The position numbers and the translations under genes were made by a program. Positions 12,231 through 23,496 of a stretch of DNA of 64,000 nt are shown here, one piece after another. The notes under the pieces are model-generated. The model was not told the origin of the DNA. It searched no databases and worked only from the letters and a program-made list of their open reading frames with translations. Source of the DNA: Rhodamnia argentea (lineage: Eukaryota; Streptophyta; Magnoliopsida; Myrtales; Myrtaceae); assembly GCF_020921035.1 (NCBI RefSeq), contig NC_063151.1, forward strand, positions 30,324,934-30,388,933. Reading direction: 5' to 3'. How positions within the stretch are numbered: position 1 is the first letter of the stretch; every line of letters begins with the position of its first letter.

Positions 12231-12890
12231 TAACATTTGGTTTGAGGTCGAGGACCTCCACCGGCTTTGAATATGAGGTTGAGGACCTCCAATTGCTCGG
12301 GCAACAACGTTCAGCTCGGTTTCGGGGAGGTCCATGAACGCGGGTTGGGAAAAGGCGACGGCCCAATGAGGGTGGCAATGCGGCGACACGGTAAAAGAGG
12401 TGGGATATGCCTAATTGGGGAATAAGATGGAGTTCTTCATAAAAAAAAAAAAATTTGTTTCATTCTTTAGGAAATTAGCTTTCTAACTTCTATGTTATTA
12501 AATTAGTTGTTTGGAATATTGTTTGTTACTTAAGTGAATCGTGTGATATAAAAAGACCATGTCAACATCGGATTTTCAATATTGGAATGTTGGAATTCAC
12601 TCACTATATCTATTGAGAAGGTTGTGCTTGCGTTTGAGCACCGAACTCGTGAGATATTTGCTCGAGCTCTCACGTGATTCGATGGCGATGATTCGAGACC
12701 TATGATCGCTCGCAACTGATTTGTAGAGCCGATGTGCAACTTTCAAGGGCACCTACAGCAATTAAACTTCTTCTTCTTTTTTCAATTTTTTTCTCATTGT
12801 AATTGCCAATTTTCAAATTCCCTTTTTATTTTGGTTTTTAGCCCTTTTTTTTTTTTTTGTACTAGTACATTTCCTTATTTTTCCTCCTAG
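12231..12890. other. Intergenic, no gene recognised
   Basis: Contains repeated GAGG(T/G)CGAGGACCTCCA-type words at 12243-12295 and T-rich runs. No coding region is supported. Confidence 0.5.
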
Positions 12891-13880
12891 ATTGTGTTTG
12901 CTCGTCCGGATAAAACTTATCCTATCCTATATTTAGTAGTTGCCCAAGAGGGGTATAGGGGGATAAAATTATCTTAGGGGGAGAGGTGGGAAAGAGCCGG
13001 ATAGGATTTTTCTAATTCATAAGACCATAAATTGCGCGCTCAAGCCAACCTCTCCACCATGCCCTATCTGTCTCTCCGTCACGCCAAGCCGCCTCCCCAG
13101 CAGCAGGAGGCAGCTTCTTCGGCAGAGGCAGATTTCAGCTCTGACCCCAGCAATGTGACAATAAACATGACAAGGTTTCTCTTCTCTCAATGCCGTGACC
13201 AACCCATGTTTTTTCTTCTTGTTTATAGTCCTGCGACATTAGAAGTGTTAGATTGCCTTAAAATAGTTTCTGTCTTTGGCTCAAAAAGTTATTATAGAGG
13301 CAGCCATTGCCAGTAACTTCGGGAAAGTTTATCGTACCTCTCTTGTGTCACTGTAGTTCCGCTCGCAGGTTAAACTTCCTAAAGCCAAACAAGAGGGTTC
13401 ATTGAGTAGGACACCACAAATTAAGTTACAAAGCTGCTTTGCTCTTTGCTCATAAAGTCGAGCATGTAGTATGCGTCCGGGCTTCTCTTTTCATCATCGC
13501 ATCTCCATAAAAAGATCGAATCACTTTTATGGAAAATTTTCAACATTTCAGCTCTGACTCCAGCTTTCAAGTATATGATGTTCCTCAGCAACTCGTTGAT
13601 CTGCCGCTGCCTCTTGTCCCCATCACGGCAGCTCTTGGCAGTCGTCCCCTCGAGCTCCGATGACCGACTGGAGATCCGCCGCGTTGGCTCTGGAGAATTC
13701 AAGAATTATTATATTGATATCCAGTTTTTATCAAACAATGGATATAATAGAATATAAACATATTCGATTTTAAATCGGCAGTTCACCAAATGACAGACAT
13801 GATATGATCAAATCGCTGAATTTCTTATCCTATCCTATTCAGCCCTATCCCGATTAAAAATCCGGACGACGAAACGCAAT
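12891..13880. mobile_element. DNA transposon-like element with 22-bp terminal inverted repeats
   Basis: The left end ATTGTGTTTGCTCGTCCGGATA (12891-12912) matches the reverse complement of the right end (13859-13880) at 18 of 22 positions. Just inside each end lies CTTATCCTATCCTAT (12917 and 13808). The inside holds two short open frames (13032-13316 plus, 13421-13702 minus) of unknown nature, which share a TTTCAGCTCTGAC(C/T)CCAGC direct repeat at about 13134 and 13549. At about 990 bp it is too short for a transposase and so looks non-autonomous. No clear target duplication was found, so the superfamily is open. Confidence 0.65.
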
Positions 13881-15665
13881 GTTGCAAATCTTGATGGGTC
13901 TTCAAATCTTTTAGTGGTTACTATGGTAGAATTTTATGTTAGATATATCTTTCCAAACATGATCTCTTCTGCTAAATTAGACCAAATTTTTAGCATCAGG
14001 AGATATGTTCAAGTAGTTTAATTGGTAAATCTTTTCAGTAATTTCTTATTTGTTAATTCTTTTCATATTAAATTTTCTTTCATTTGATTAGTTTATTTTT
14101 AGTATGCTATTTCCATATATAAAAGGAAATTTTTCTTTTTCCATGTGGGTTAAATGGATCTCTTGCATCGGGTCCATTTTCGACCCATCTGAACTTGACC
14201 CCAACCCGCTCAAGTCTAGTCATGTGCAATTATCATAAAACATCAAGAATCTCATCCGAAGCTAGTGACAACAAAGATATAAGGATCTCATCTACTTGTG
14301 AAGAAGCAGTTGCATTCTAACATATACACATTCATAACATTTGAATCTTCGTTTGTTTCGCGAAAAATAAATGATTTAGAATACATTTTTTTCTTAAAGA
14401 TGACCGCTTAGATCGCTTGATATAATTAATCAATGACAAGTATTTTCATTAATGATAACAATTTATGTCTCAATATTTTCACGGACGATAGAGACATTAT
14501 TCATTCGTCCATTCTTACACGCGAGACCATTCATTTCAGCGGGACAAGCGTGCCCTTTACTCCAGGGGAAAAGAGAAAAAGGCCAGTCATAACTCTCGAG
14601 GTACTATACATAATTGAATCGCCATCCCTCGGGATGGAACAAAATGGCTGAAGATGGAAGTTCAAACACCTTCTCATCTCAATTTTTCAATCACCATCAC
14701 ACGCCACGATGGAGTACACACAACCTCTACGGCAGTCCTCGTGGAGACTTCCCTACCTTTTGGATGGAAATACGTTCTAGAAAAAGCGAGTGGTTGTTTG
14801 GTGGAGCATAACTTTCATTTCACCATCAACTTAACCCAATGAAGTAGTCTAGACTGCAAACTAGGAAAAAAGAGAGAGATAAAGACAGGAGTCCCGCTCA
14901 CCCCCATTTGGAGAGGAAACGCTTTTCGTTTTCCTCGGGATAAGACCTGCCCTGCGGATTGACAACGTCAAGGCAACCACATGATAAAAAGAACTCGTTC
15001 TTTTTTCTTCTTGTTAGGAGGATATGTCAAGATGAACCAATAAGAACCGATGCCATGGAAACTTCTTATAATTTACATAACACGATGCGATGCCAACTTT
15101 CAGCTAAAGCGATTTCAGTACATGCATGCAGCAAGTTGTCCCGTTCACGAGGCTAGAGCGATGCTCTATCAGACGAAGTTAGAGAATATACAGTGTCTTT
15201 ATGATGGTGTGGCCTGGGAGGTCTTGTTGAAATACTTGAATCCACACTTTCTTATGCAGGTTTCGCGAAGAATAATCTCACTCGCACTTGGGACGCTGCT
15301 TCGTAGCTAGATTTCTAGTTGTCTGTGAGGCGATCGAGTCCCGAAACTCAAATCGAAATAGCCCCAGTTCGATCTTGACCCGAAGTTTGATTAAGTCACC
15401 GTGTCACCACACAACTAGAAAAGAGTGTACCATTATACTCTAAGAGTCGAGACCTACTCATTTAATCACGTACATGCTTTATTTGTAGGGAAAACGAAAA
15501 TCATCCTCATCGCTAAAATGTCCTTGGGATTCATTAACTAAAATCACAAAAACAAGTTAATTGCGCAAATATGTGCAAAACTATTGTCACGATTGTTATT
15601 TTCGAGACCAAACTATTGTCGGTGCGTTAGCAATTCAACGACAACCTTGTTTCTACTTCAATTGT
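13881..15665. other. Intergenic, no gene recognised
   Basis: The stretch near 14345-14500 resembles the inside of the MITE at 28105-28341 (shared ATAATTAATCAATG and ATTTTCAT words), so it may be a decayed copy. The open frames are short and unlike known proteins. Confidence 0.45.
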
Positions 15666-15940
15666 GATAGAATAATTAAATATTAAATCACGCATCCATA
15701 TAACTGCTTAAGCTTTCGAAACAATCGACAATGATAATACTAAATCTCACATGATATCAAATAGGAGTCATGAGTTCAAATATTTCCGTGTCCCATTTGC
15801 TTCTCCAATTAAATATGCCCACGCTTAATATTGGATAAAAAACCTAGACTAAGTGTGAGCAAAAGCGACAAAATAATTAAATATTAAACTACATTTTTAT
15901 CTAACAATTTAAATTTTTAAAACAATTAACAATGGTTTCA
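15666..15940. repeat. Interspersed repeat with internal direct copies
   Basis: AATAATTAAATATTAAA followed by similar sequence appears at about 15671 and again at about 15872. Each copy continues into an AACAATC/AATCGACAATG-like piece, about 65 bp in all. Between them lies AGTCATGAGTTCAAAT, which recalls a pol III B-box. The family is not identified. Confidence 0.45.
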
Positions 15941-16428
15941 CAAACATTCACAAAAGAAAATTCAACAAAAGTCGACTCTCACGATCCTCGTTGGAGGAAA
16001 CCCTACCTATGATTGGAGGAAAATATTGCACCGGATGAAAATTTGCGTCGGGATGATTAGATGGGCGACCAACCACATTGAAAAGTACTAAGTTTGGTGG
16101 TCGATGAGAAGTCTTCTAGAAGCTTTTCCCCTGCGCCAAACCTAAGTGCACATGGCAACATGCGTAGCTGTAACCTTATCACGCTCACCCAATCGAGCGA
16201 CAGCATGCTTGAGCTCCGGACCCGACCGGGGCCAGCCCTTCTAGAACTCCCTCGCACGTGCCCAACCAATTAGGGCCACTCAAAACCGTGGAACAGACGA
16301 ACGGGACTTGTCCTCTTTTCTCTTCAAGCGCTCCTAGAGCATCACAACAATTCAACCAAAGTTAATTATCCTTCATCATTTTGAAAAGTTAATTCGCAAT
16401 AATTTATGTATTGTAATTGTCTTGAACA
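15941..16428. other. Intergenic, no gene recognised
   Basis: Nothing beyond short chance frames and a CACGTG site at 16255-16260. Confidence 0.5.
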
Positions 16429-16696
16429 GGAAAATTATCCAATCATTTATAAGTTTAATATGAATCAATTAATTCAATCATAAACTTTTCGATTTTTCCT
16501 ATTTAGTCCTAAACTTTTCCTTGCCTTTCGGCCAAATGAATAGACGGGAACGTTCGCCGTTTCCGGTAAATATTAATCGAAATGACTACAGTGAAATTTG
16601 GTGCAAAAATTTAGGAGTAAGTGGGCAAGATCGAAAAGCTTGAGGCTGAATTGGCATCTGTGTGATAGGTTTATGACTGATTAAATAATTTCTCCC
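16429..16696. mobile_element. Short long-TIR MITE
   Basis: The left end GGAAAATTATCCAATCATTT and the reverse complement of the right end (GGGAGAAATTATTTAATCAG) are similar. The similarity continues for about 90 bp through the CTTTTCGAT and ACT/AGTCCTAAA words. Size is about 270 bp and the centre is short. It belongs with the AATTCAGTCCTAAAC type of element elsewhere in the window. The ends are approximate. Confidence 0.55.
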
Positions 16697-18230
16697 GATT
16701 TGGATAAATGAAATCTCATTCGGGAACTTCTTTATCTCGATAGGTAGAGGACGCCTAGGTCGATCTCTTGGCGGGGGGGCCCCGCGGCCTTGAGGGCTCT
16801 CAATCGCTTGGCTTTTTTCTGTAGGCGCTTCCAACACGTGAATGGAGATCAATAAGGACATGGAAACAAAAGAATATGCAGATGTAGGAAGGAGTACGCA
16901 TGCAACTTTGCTCTCATGTTCCAGAAGAAAATGACACTGCGTGCTCACACAAAGTTACCATTTGCAAGTAAGAGATGGAACTGTTTCGGAAAACTGAACA
17001 CGAAAAGATACTAATTTGATCTGGTCTTGTTTTGCAGTTTGCACGCGAGTTTTGAATTTCCAAGAAAAAAAAAGCGAATCTTCGCCTTCGTCCGATCTTC
17101 AAGCACGAGATTCTTGGGGGCCAAGAAAAAGGCTATTTGCACGAGGCAGCGTCTACAAAAAAAAAAATGGTGTCGGCGAAGGAAGCAAGTTAGAGAATTC
17201 GTTTCTTTTACAAGGGGTATTGGGAGGATAAGTCGGTTACAAGACAAAGCACAAGTCCTTCTTCCAGGAAGCTAAAGCTTCTCTTATGTGACTCCAGTCG
17301 TGGGAGGTTACTATACCTATCTACCCAGCAATCGCTAACTGAAGTTGACTTGGGGTCTACATTCCATAGTTAGAGGCCCATAAATTCCCTCCAAATATTT
17401 TTCTTAAAGAACTTACGGAGAGATCCCTTCACCATATCGGGGAGCTCCTTCCCCTGTTCCTGTTGAGCCTTTTAAGGAGCTGCTCAGGTCCACACTTGGC
17501 AATAGTGATGAAAATGAAAAACAAGCCATTTAACAATTTTTTTCTCATGGCCAATAAAAGTAAATATCTAAATTGAGAAAACGTGATTTACAATACTAAA
17601 AATTCAAACACATTTTTCATGTACACCTTTCTGACTCACTAGACAACAGCGAGCCAGGGCAAAGTCTTTACTAAGAAAGCTCCCCAATTTTGGCTTGGCC
17701 GAACATTTATACATATTTCTATACATCATATGTTGGCTTGAGCGACACATTAGACCTAGCCAGGCCAATGATCATTTCTAATTGCCGCCTCGGGTCTTAT
17801 CTAGAATTAGCGTCGCTCTTGGTGTACTCAAGCACCCAACACTCCCACGGTCTACACGAGGTGCCCATGCTCGAACCGCGAAGCCTAATACCTGCACCGA
17901 CCAAGGAACTCGATACTCAAATCGAGGGTCCTAGTGCACCCGTCCCTGCCCACCCAATGTCCCAACCCTAGACAAGGATCCCAGGAAAAGCCCAATCTCA
18001 TGAAAAATCAATTTTTCCGAAAACAAACATCCTGGCAAGATCGAAATTTCGGGTCTTGCCTTGCTCCATCTCTGATGGATCCGAAACCAGATTCGCCTTC
18101 TAGAAGCTAAGGAAGCCATGTCAGCAACCCCACCAAAACGCCCCGTTTCTCCGCAGGAAATCGCTCTTTCCACAATACGCTTGACCCGCATCCGAATCCA
18201 TTTCACCTCTCCATCTCGACTCCGTGTTGA
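16697..18230. other. Intergenic upstream of the J-protein gene
   Basis: No gene is recognised. The GC-richer stretch 17640-17990 has an open frame of 93 codons that looks like decayed repeat rather than a gene. Confidence 0.45.
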
Positions 18231-18233
18231 CCC

Positions 18234-18240
18234 TATAAAA
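18234..18240 (+). promoter_or_regulatory. TATA box of the J-protein gene
   Basis: TATAAAA lies 87-93 bases upstream of the ATG at 18327, predicting a transcription start near 18265 and a short leader. Confidence 0.7.
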
Positions 18241-18326
18241 ACCGAACCACCCACTTCTCCTCCTCCGCCATTCCATGTTCACACCTCGCAACACGACAAT
18301 CTCCAACAATCAATACCTTCCTCTCG

Positions 18327-18749
18327 ATGCTTGGTCTCGCAGCCTTATCGCCCCTCGCCTCCCCCCGCGGCGCTCTCTGTATTCCCGATTCCCGGGCCAA
18401 TCGCCGCGCTCCCCTCGTATCTCCGCCGCTCGCGGCGCTGGAGCCTCGGAGGCGGGCCGCGGCGAGCCTCTACGATGTCCTGCGCGTCAAGCGGACCGCG
18501 TCGCCGACCGAGATCAAGGGCGCCTACCGCACGCTCGCCAAGCTCTACCACCCGGACGCCCTGAGCCGGGCCGAGGCCAGATCGGACGGCCGGGATTTCT
18601 TGGAGATCCACGACGCGTACGCGACGCTCTCCGACCCGTCGGCGAGGGCCCTCTACGACCTCTCCCTCGGGTCTCACCAGCGGAGGCGGCCCGCGGGCGG
18701 CGCCTGGTGTTGCCCGATCCGGAGGTGGGAAACGGATCAGTGCTGGTAG
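18327..18749 (+). CDS. Chloroplast J-domain protein, DnaJ 11 type (140 aa)
   Basis: This small type III J-protein would stimulate an Hsp70 ATPase, probably in the chloroplast stroma. It is a single exon. Residues 1-46 are rich in Ala, Ser, Arg and Pro with almost no acidic residues, as in a transit peptide. The J domain starts at SLYDVLRV (about 47-54) and has the essential HPD at residues 75-77, then FLEIHDAYATLSDPSARALYD. The C-terminus WETDQCW is typical of the chloroplast DnaJ 11 group. Codon use is very GC-rich compared with the flanks, common for small intronless plant genes. The start at 18327 gives the expected N-terminus and lies just after the TATA box. A longer overlapping frame (18275-18931) is out of frame with the J domain and is a shadow. 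Confidence 0.92.
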   Translation: MLGLAALSPLASPRGALCIPDSRANRRAPLVSPPLAALEPRRRAAASLYDVLRVKRTASPTEIKGAYRTLAKLYHPDALSRAEARSDGRDFLEIHDAYATLSDPSARALYDLSLGSHQRRRPAGGAWCCPIRRWETDQCW

Positions 18750-20406
18750 TTAGGAGCGATGGAGAATCGAAGGGATTTTTCCTCCAAGAATTTTGCTTAA
18801 ATTTGTTGAGACAAAAGGAGGAAAAAACACAAAGAGGAAGTATACAGCTTCTTGTCCACATGGCCGGAGCTGACGATGTCGGCCGGAGAGTAGTGTTTTG
18901 TAAATTCCACGCCCGAAATGTTTTGGATTGATATTTGAAAACATCAGGTTGTAAATTATTTCGAATCTGAATTTATCGAGTATTACATGCATTATATGTA
19001 AAACAAATTCAACCCAAATCGACAATCATACGCTCATTGTTTGTCTTTGTCTTGCGAAAAATTGTTCGATTAAAAAATTATTTAAAAAAAATGAGCATTG
19101 TATTGTATGAGCTATTTAACCGAAACAAACATAATTTATTCTTTATTTACTCATTTTTATAAGTGATGTAAATTATTATTTTTAGGGAAAATGCCCTTAA
19201 TTCACCCTAGAACTAGGGGCATCACGTTAACGAAATGGCTAACGGGTGATATCGACCTTAACCATTTTGCTGTTACACTTAAAATCCAAAGATCTCGGTT
19301 GTTATCATATAAAAACTGTTTTAGATTGCAAAAGAAAAAGTAGATAAAGGGAAGAGAGAATTTATGTTCGGACAAACAAGAAGAGAATTATTTCTTTGTT
19401 CGTTTTAAATTTTTTATTAACCCTACTAATTGTTCTCATTTCTCCGGAAAGGGAGAAAAAAAATGTGCTCAACTTGCATTAAGCAAGCACCAAAATTGTT
19501 TAGTCTATTTTAGTAACTGCCCACTTTCTTTACAGATTAAGTTAATTTCTTAAATGTGGTGTTGATTTCTCAAATGATCAAAACATCTTTGTCTGATTTC
19601 AATCTTAATATATATGACAAGCAACCAAATTTGTTATACACCATGGACGAGTTTAAGAGATTCAGCGACCAAATGCATCCTTAGTGCGCGTTTGATTTCA
19701 ATTTTGGATTTCAATTTTGGATTACTTAGAAAAATAGCCTCAAAATTGATTTTTTTTTCCGTTCTCTAGACGAGTTTTAGAAATTCAAAACGCGTTTAAT
19801 AGCTGCATAAAATTTTTATTCTCGGAATAGAAATGCGTTTAGTAACTACACAAAATTTAATAGTTTCTCTTCCCTTTTTTTTTAATTTAAGTCAAATAAT
19901 TACGTCTTCTCACTACAAAATCAATCTATATAGCATAACTAATAAAATGAATACAGATCATACATAATCCATAATTAGTTTATTTATTTCGTAGAGCGTA
20001 AAAACATATGCAAGATCCTTAATAAAGGATACTCAATGAGCAATTTGCACTTAAATTTTTGCCATGAATTGACATGGAATTATGGGTGTCAAAGCGGTAT
20101 GTCGATCGGGTTTGGGTCGAGTCCAATCCGATCATAAGGGAGACACATTCATGAACAACGAGAAGTAGATCTTACTTAGGGCTAAAAGTAGATACATCAA
20201 TTTATCGGCTTTTATATTTTTTTTATAGGTTCAATAAAAATCAAGATACAAAAAATTAAACGGAATTTTTTATTCCTAATTATTCCGAATCTTAATATTA
20301 ACTCATTTAACCCGTTTTGACCCATTTTTATGCAACACAAATCTAACGACCTATATCCGACCCAATCCATACTCAATCTTTATTGCCTAAATACATATTT
20401 ATTGGT
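18750..20406. other. Intergenic, no gene recognised
   Basis: AT-rich. Two tandem TTTCAATTTTGGAT units lie at about 19698-19727. The piece around 20090-20130 (GGGTGTCAAAGCGG, then GGGTTTGGGTCGAG) recalls one end of the hAT-type elements but has no matching other end. Confidence 0.45.
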
Positions 20407-21166
20407 AAAAGGACACTAAGAGTGTTAATATTTGTGTATGGCGCTCATTTTAGTGCCAATATTTTTTTTTTTCGGATCGGTTAAGTGCCAAATTTTTTGA
20501 AAATCTATTATTTCAGTGGCAACTCTAGTGAGTTTGGTCGGAAATCTAACATGGCATATACATGACTCACCAAAGCTTCCAAGTTTGTAATAAAAAAAAG
20601 CTAAAAGTTAAAAACATTTAAAAAAAAAAAAAAGGAAGGCTCTATTGCGGTGGAGAGGGCTGTGTGCCCTCGCCATCGTCGCCCCACCATCCCCGACAAT
20701 GGCTGGCGAGGGGTAGGGAATAGCCGGGCTTGGCGACCCTTGTCGAGGCCTTAGCGACCTCCATTGGCCATCCCCCACCCCTCGCCGGCCATTGCCGACA
20801 ATGGTGGGGGTGGCGGCGGCGAGGCCTGTGAGCCCTTGCTTCTGAAACTTACGCTTTTTTTTTTAGAGGCAATTTTTCTGTTTAATTTTAATTTAAAAAA
20901 ATTAAGTATTTTTAAGTTGAACAGTTCATGTGGCATCCATGTGGTTGATTTTTCTTAAAAAATCGAAACATATTATTAAAATTTTAATAAAAAAAGCCAT
21001 GTGTCTTGTTTGGCCAAAATTGACACTTAAATAATCGTTTTTTTTTGGAATTGGCACTTCAATGATCGTTTTTTTTTTCGATTTATCACTTAAGTAATCC
21101 AAAAAAAAAAATATTGGCACCAAAATGAGCAACGTACACAAATATTAACACTTCGGACGTTCTTTT
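20407..21166. mobile_element. Long-TIR element with GC-rich core (family shared with 35337-36046)
   Basis: The left arm contains AGTGTTAATATTTGTGTA then GCTCATTTTAGTGCCAATATT. The reverse complement of the right arm contains AGTGTTAATATTTGTGTA then GCTCATTTTGGTGCCAATATT, so the arms match closely for about 85 bp. The core (about 20640-20850) is GC-rich and includes GCCGGCCATTG at 20784-20794. No transposase is present. Target duplication was not resolved. Confidence 0.7.
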
Positions 21167-21780
21167 GTCTTTCTTTATTTAACCAAATCATGGAATATTT
21201 ATTTTTTTATAATTTATTAAGAAAAATGATATTATCGAAACACTTTCATACAATACAATAAACTTTTTTAAATAATTTCTCATTCTTCATAAAAAGAAAT
21301 AATTTTTTAAATGTTTTCTAGAGAAGTAATTTCTGTTTTATTTTTCATTTTCCTTTTTCTTAGGTGGACGGCAGCGGGAACAAAGTGAGAGCCTAGTCTC
21401 GTTTCTCAAAAGTGATTACGGAATAAAGAATCAACGCTTTTATGATTCTTTTTTCTGCTCCAAATCTGTTATCGGGAACAAAATCAAAAAATTGAGAATC
21501 AAAATCATTTATGTCACCAAATATGTTTTTTTTTTTTTTATCTTTTTCTGTTTCGAGAAATAGAATTAAAGAATCAGAATTGTTACAAACATGTTTTGAA
21601 AGCCCATACAAAACGAGCACCTAGGAAAAGAACCATAAGAGATGCCTATGCCCATAAGAAATCGTGAAGCCGCCCATAAAGAGAAATGAAACTCTGCGCA
21701 AAGCTTTCTCCCGTGATACGAGCTACCACTCCTTGATAATCAATAACACCCTTAAACTCTTCTTGTTATAGAAAAAGTAA
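21167..21780. other. Intergenic, no gene recognised
   Basis: AT-rich with T runs; ends in the TAA target of the next element. Confidence 0.5.
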
Positions 21781-22255
21781 GGGCATGTATGGTAACACTC
21801 CTTGGAAAGTGTTCCCAGAATACTTTCGGAATAGAAACGCATATGATAAAAAAATGTTCCAAAAGTATTCCGGAGAACATTTTTGAGAAAAAGAACACTT
21901 TTGAAGCAAAATTAAAGAACAAAAAAAAACTTGTTTCTTGTTCTTTGGAACACTTTTTGGAAACAACTCGAGGGCGTGTTTGTGCAAGCCACCACAGCCC
22001 ACCATCGTTGGTGAGGAGTTGACGCGGTCGCCCGACGCCGGCCGTCGCCGCCGCCCGCCGCCGATCGCCGGTCGTCGGCCTCCGCCCTTGCCGGCCATTG
22101 GTTGCAAATCCTTCATTTTAATGAAAAAAGTGTTTTTTTTTTGTACTTGCCGGACGTATTTCTATTCTTAAAAATCGTAGCCGGAAACGTAAATACAAAA
22201 AAATGTTTATGTTCTAAATATGTTCCCAGGAACGTAAACGTTACCATACGGACCC
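21781..22255. mobile_element. PIF/Harbinger-type (Tourist-like) MITE, 475 bp
   Basis: The left end GGGCATGTATGGTAACACT and the reverse complement of the right end (GGGTCCGTATGGTAACGTT) form terminal inverted repeats. TAA flanks both sides (21778-21780 and 22256-22258), the 3-bp target duplication typical of PIF/Harbinger elements. The interior has further inverted GTTCC / GGAAC words and a GC-rich core (about 21970-22110) with GCCGGCCATTG at 22090-22100. There is no coding capacity. Confidence 0.85.
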
Positions 22256-22807
22256 TAATATGTCAATCGGATATCAAACATAAAAGAAAATTCGATATCT
22301 ACCGTGATTATATAACAAGACTCTTAATTTTATAAGAACATATGCTCTTCTTTGGAACTCATATCCACGTTTTTACCTTAAAATAATAAAAAAATGCATC
22401 TCAAATTGGTCGTAAACGCCGCGGGGGAAGGAACTAAGTTGAGTAAAATTGAAGTCATCCATAAGAATTAGACTACAAGAACCACAACAATGTTGAGAAA
22501 CCAGACACTTACAAGTTATCTTTAAGATCTGGACATCAGTAAACATTTTGAATTCATTAGGCCAACATGGGGAGTACGAACTTAAAATCGCTGAGGAGAG
22601 GCAGAAATCCGTCCTTGGTGAATCTTTAGAAAAGAAGAACAGACGATCCGTCCTTGGTGAATCGTGGCACGACTTTCGGCCGTTAAATTTTTTTTTTTTT
22701 TTTTTTGGGGTAATGTTACAAGTTCTCGCAAAACTATTGGTTCGGCCTCCTAAAAAGCCCACTTGCCTTTCTGTCAATTGTTTTAGAAGAGATAATTCTA
22801 ATTTTCA
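22256..22807. other. Intergenic, no gene recognised
   Basis: Contains a direct repeat of TCCGTCCTTGGTGAATC (about 22607 and 22648) and a T run at 22688-22706. A 122-codon frame here is built on that repeat and is not credible as a gene. Confidence 0.5.
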
Positions 22808-23496
22808 GGCTTCATTGTTTTCAGGAAACCAACTTCAAAGAAAATATTTTTCGAATTTTTGTCGAGGAAAATATTTTTCTTCAATGAAAAAAATACCTTC
22901 AAAAGTGGGGGAATGATTTTCTCTTTTTGAAAAGAGAAGATCATTTTAGACCAAAAAAGGAAAAGAGAAGAGAAGATGATTTTCCTTTCTCGTTCCTCAC
23001 TACACAACTTCACATTCATTTTCTTTTCAATTATTTTTCTATTTTTCTTCTCTTTATTAGATTTCTTTTTATTTTTCTTATTTTTCATAAATTTTTATTT
23101 ATGATTTTTCTTCTTTTTTTTCTTTTCTTTCCTCATATACCGATCGCCAAGATCGGCCACAGGTGAGGGACAAGCTTGCTCGTGGCTAGGGAGGCCTCGC
23201 CTAGCCTCGCTTGTGACAAAAAATCGGCAAAGGAAGAAAAAAAAGAAAAAAAATAGTATTAAAAAATTATAAGCTTATTTATAAATTACAAAGGAAAAAA
23301 TTAACATCAGCACCCGTCATGCCATGTAGGACGGCCGATCCACGTCAGCAATTTCCGATCAAACGACGGAGAATATTTTTCAATTCATTTTCATATTTCA
23401 GCCAAAAACAAAAAAAATATTGGCATTTTTCGGAAAAATGACTTCTCGTAAAATATTTTTCAGAAATATCACATTTTTCGACGAACGAAAGGAGCC
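22808..23496. mobile_element. PIF/Harbinger-type MITE with TCA target duplication, about 690 bp
   Basis: The left end is GGCTTCATTGTTTTCAGGAAA and the reverse complement of the right end is GGCTCCTTTCGTTCGTCGAAA. TCA flanks both sides (22805-22807 and 23497-23499). Subterminal GAAAATATTTTTC and its complement recur in both arms. The interior is AT-rich except for a GC-rich patch at about 23135-23215. Boundaries rest on the TIR and the 3-bp duplication. Confidence 0.6.

Noticed and set aside
13032..13702. Frames of 93-94 codons inside the 12891-13880 element as transposase fragments
   Set aside because: No catalytic or DNA-binding motif of a known transposase could be recognised; left as unknown interior.
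18275..18931. 218-codon frame over the J-protein gene
   Set aside because: It is out of frame with the J domain; openness reflects the GC-rich codons of the true gene.
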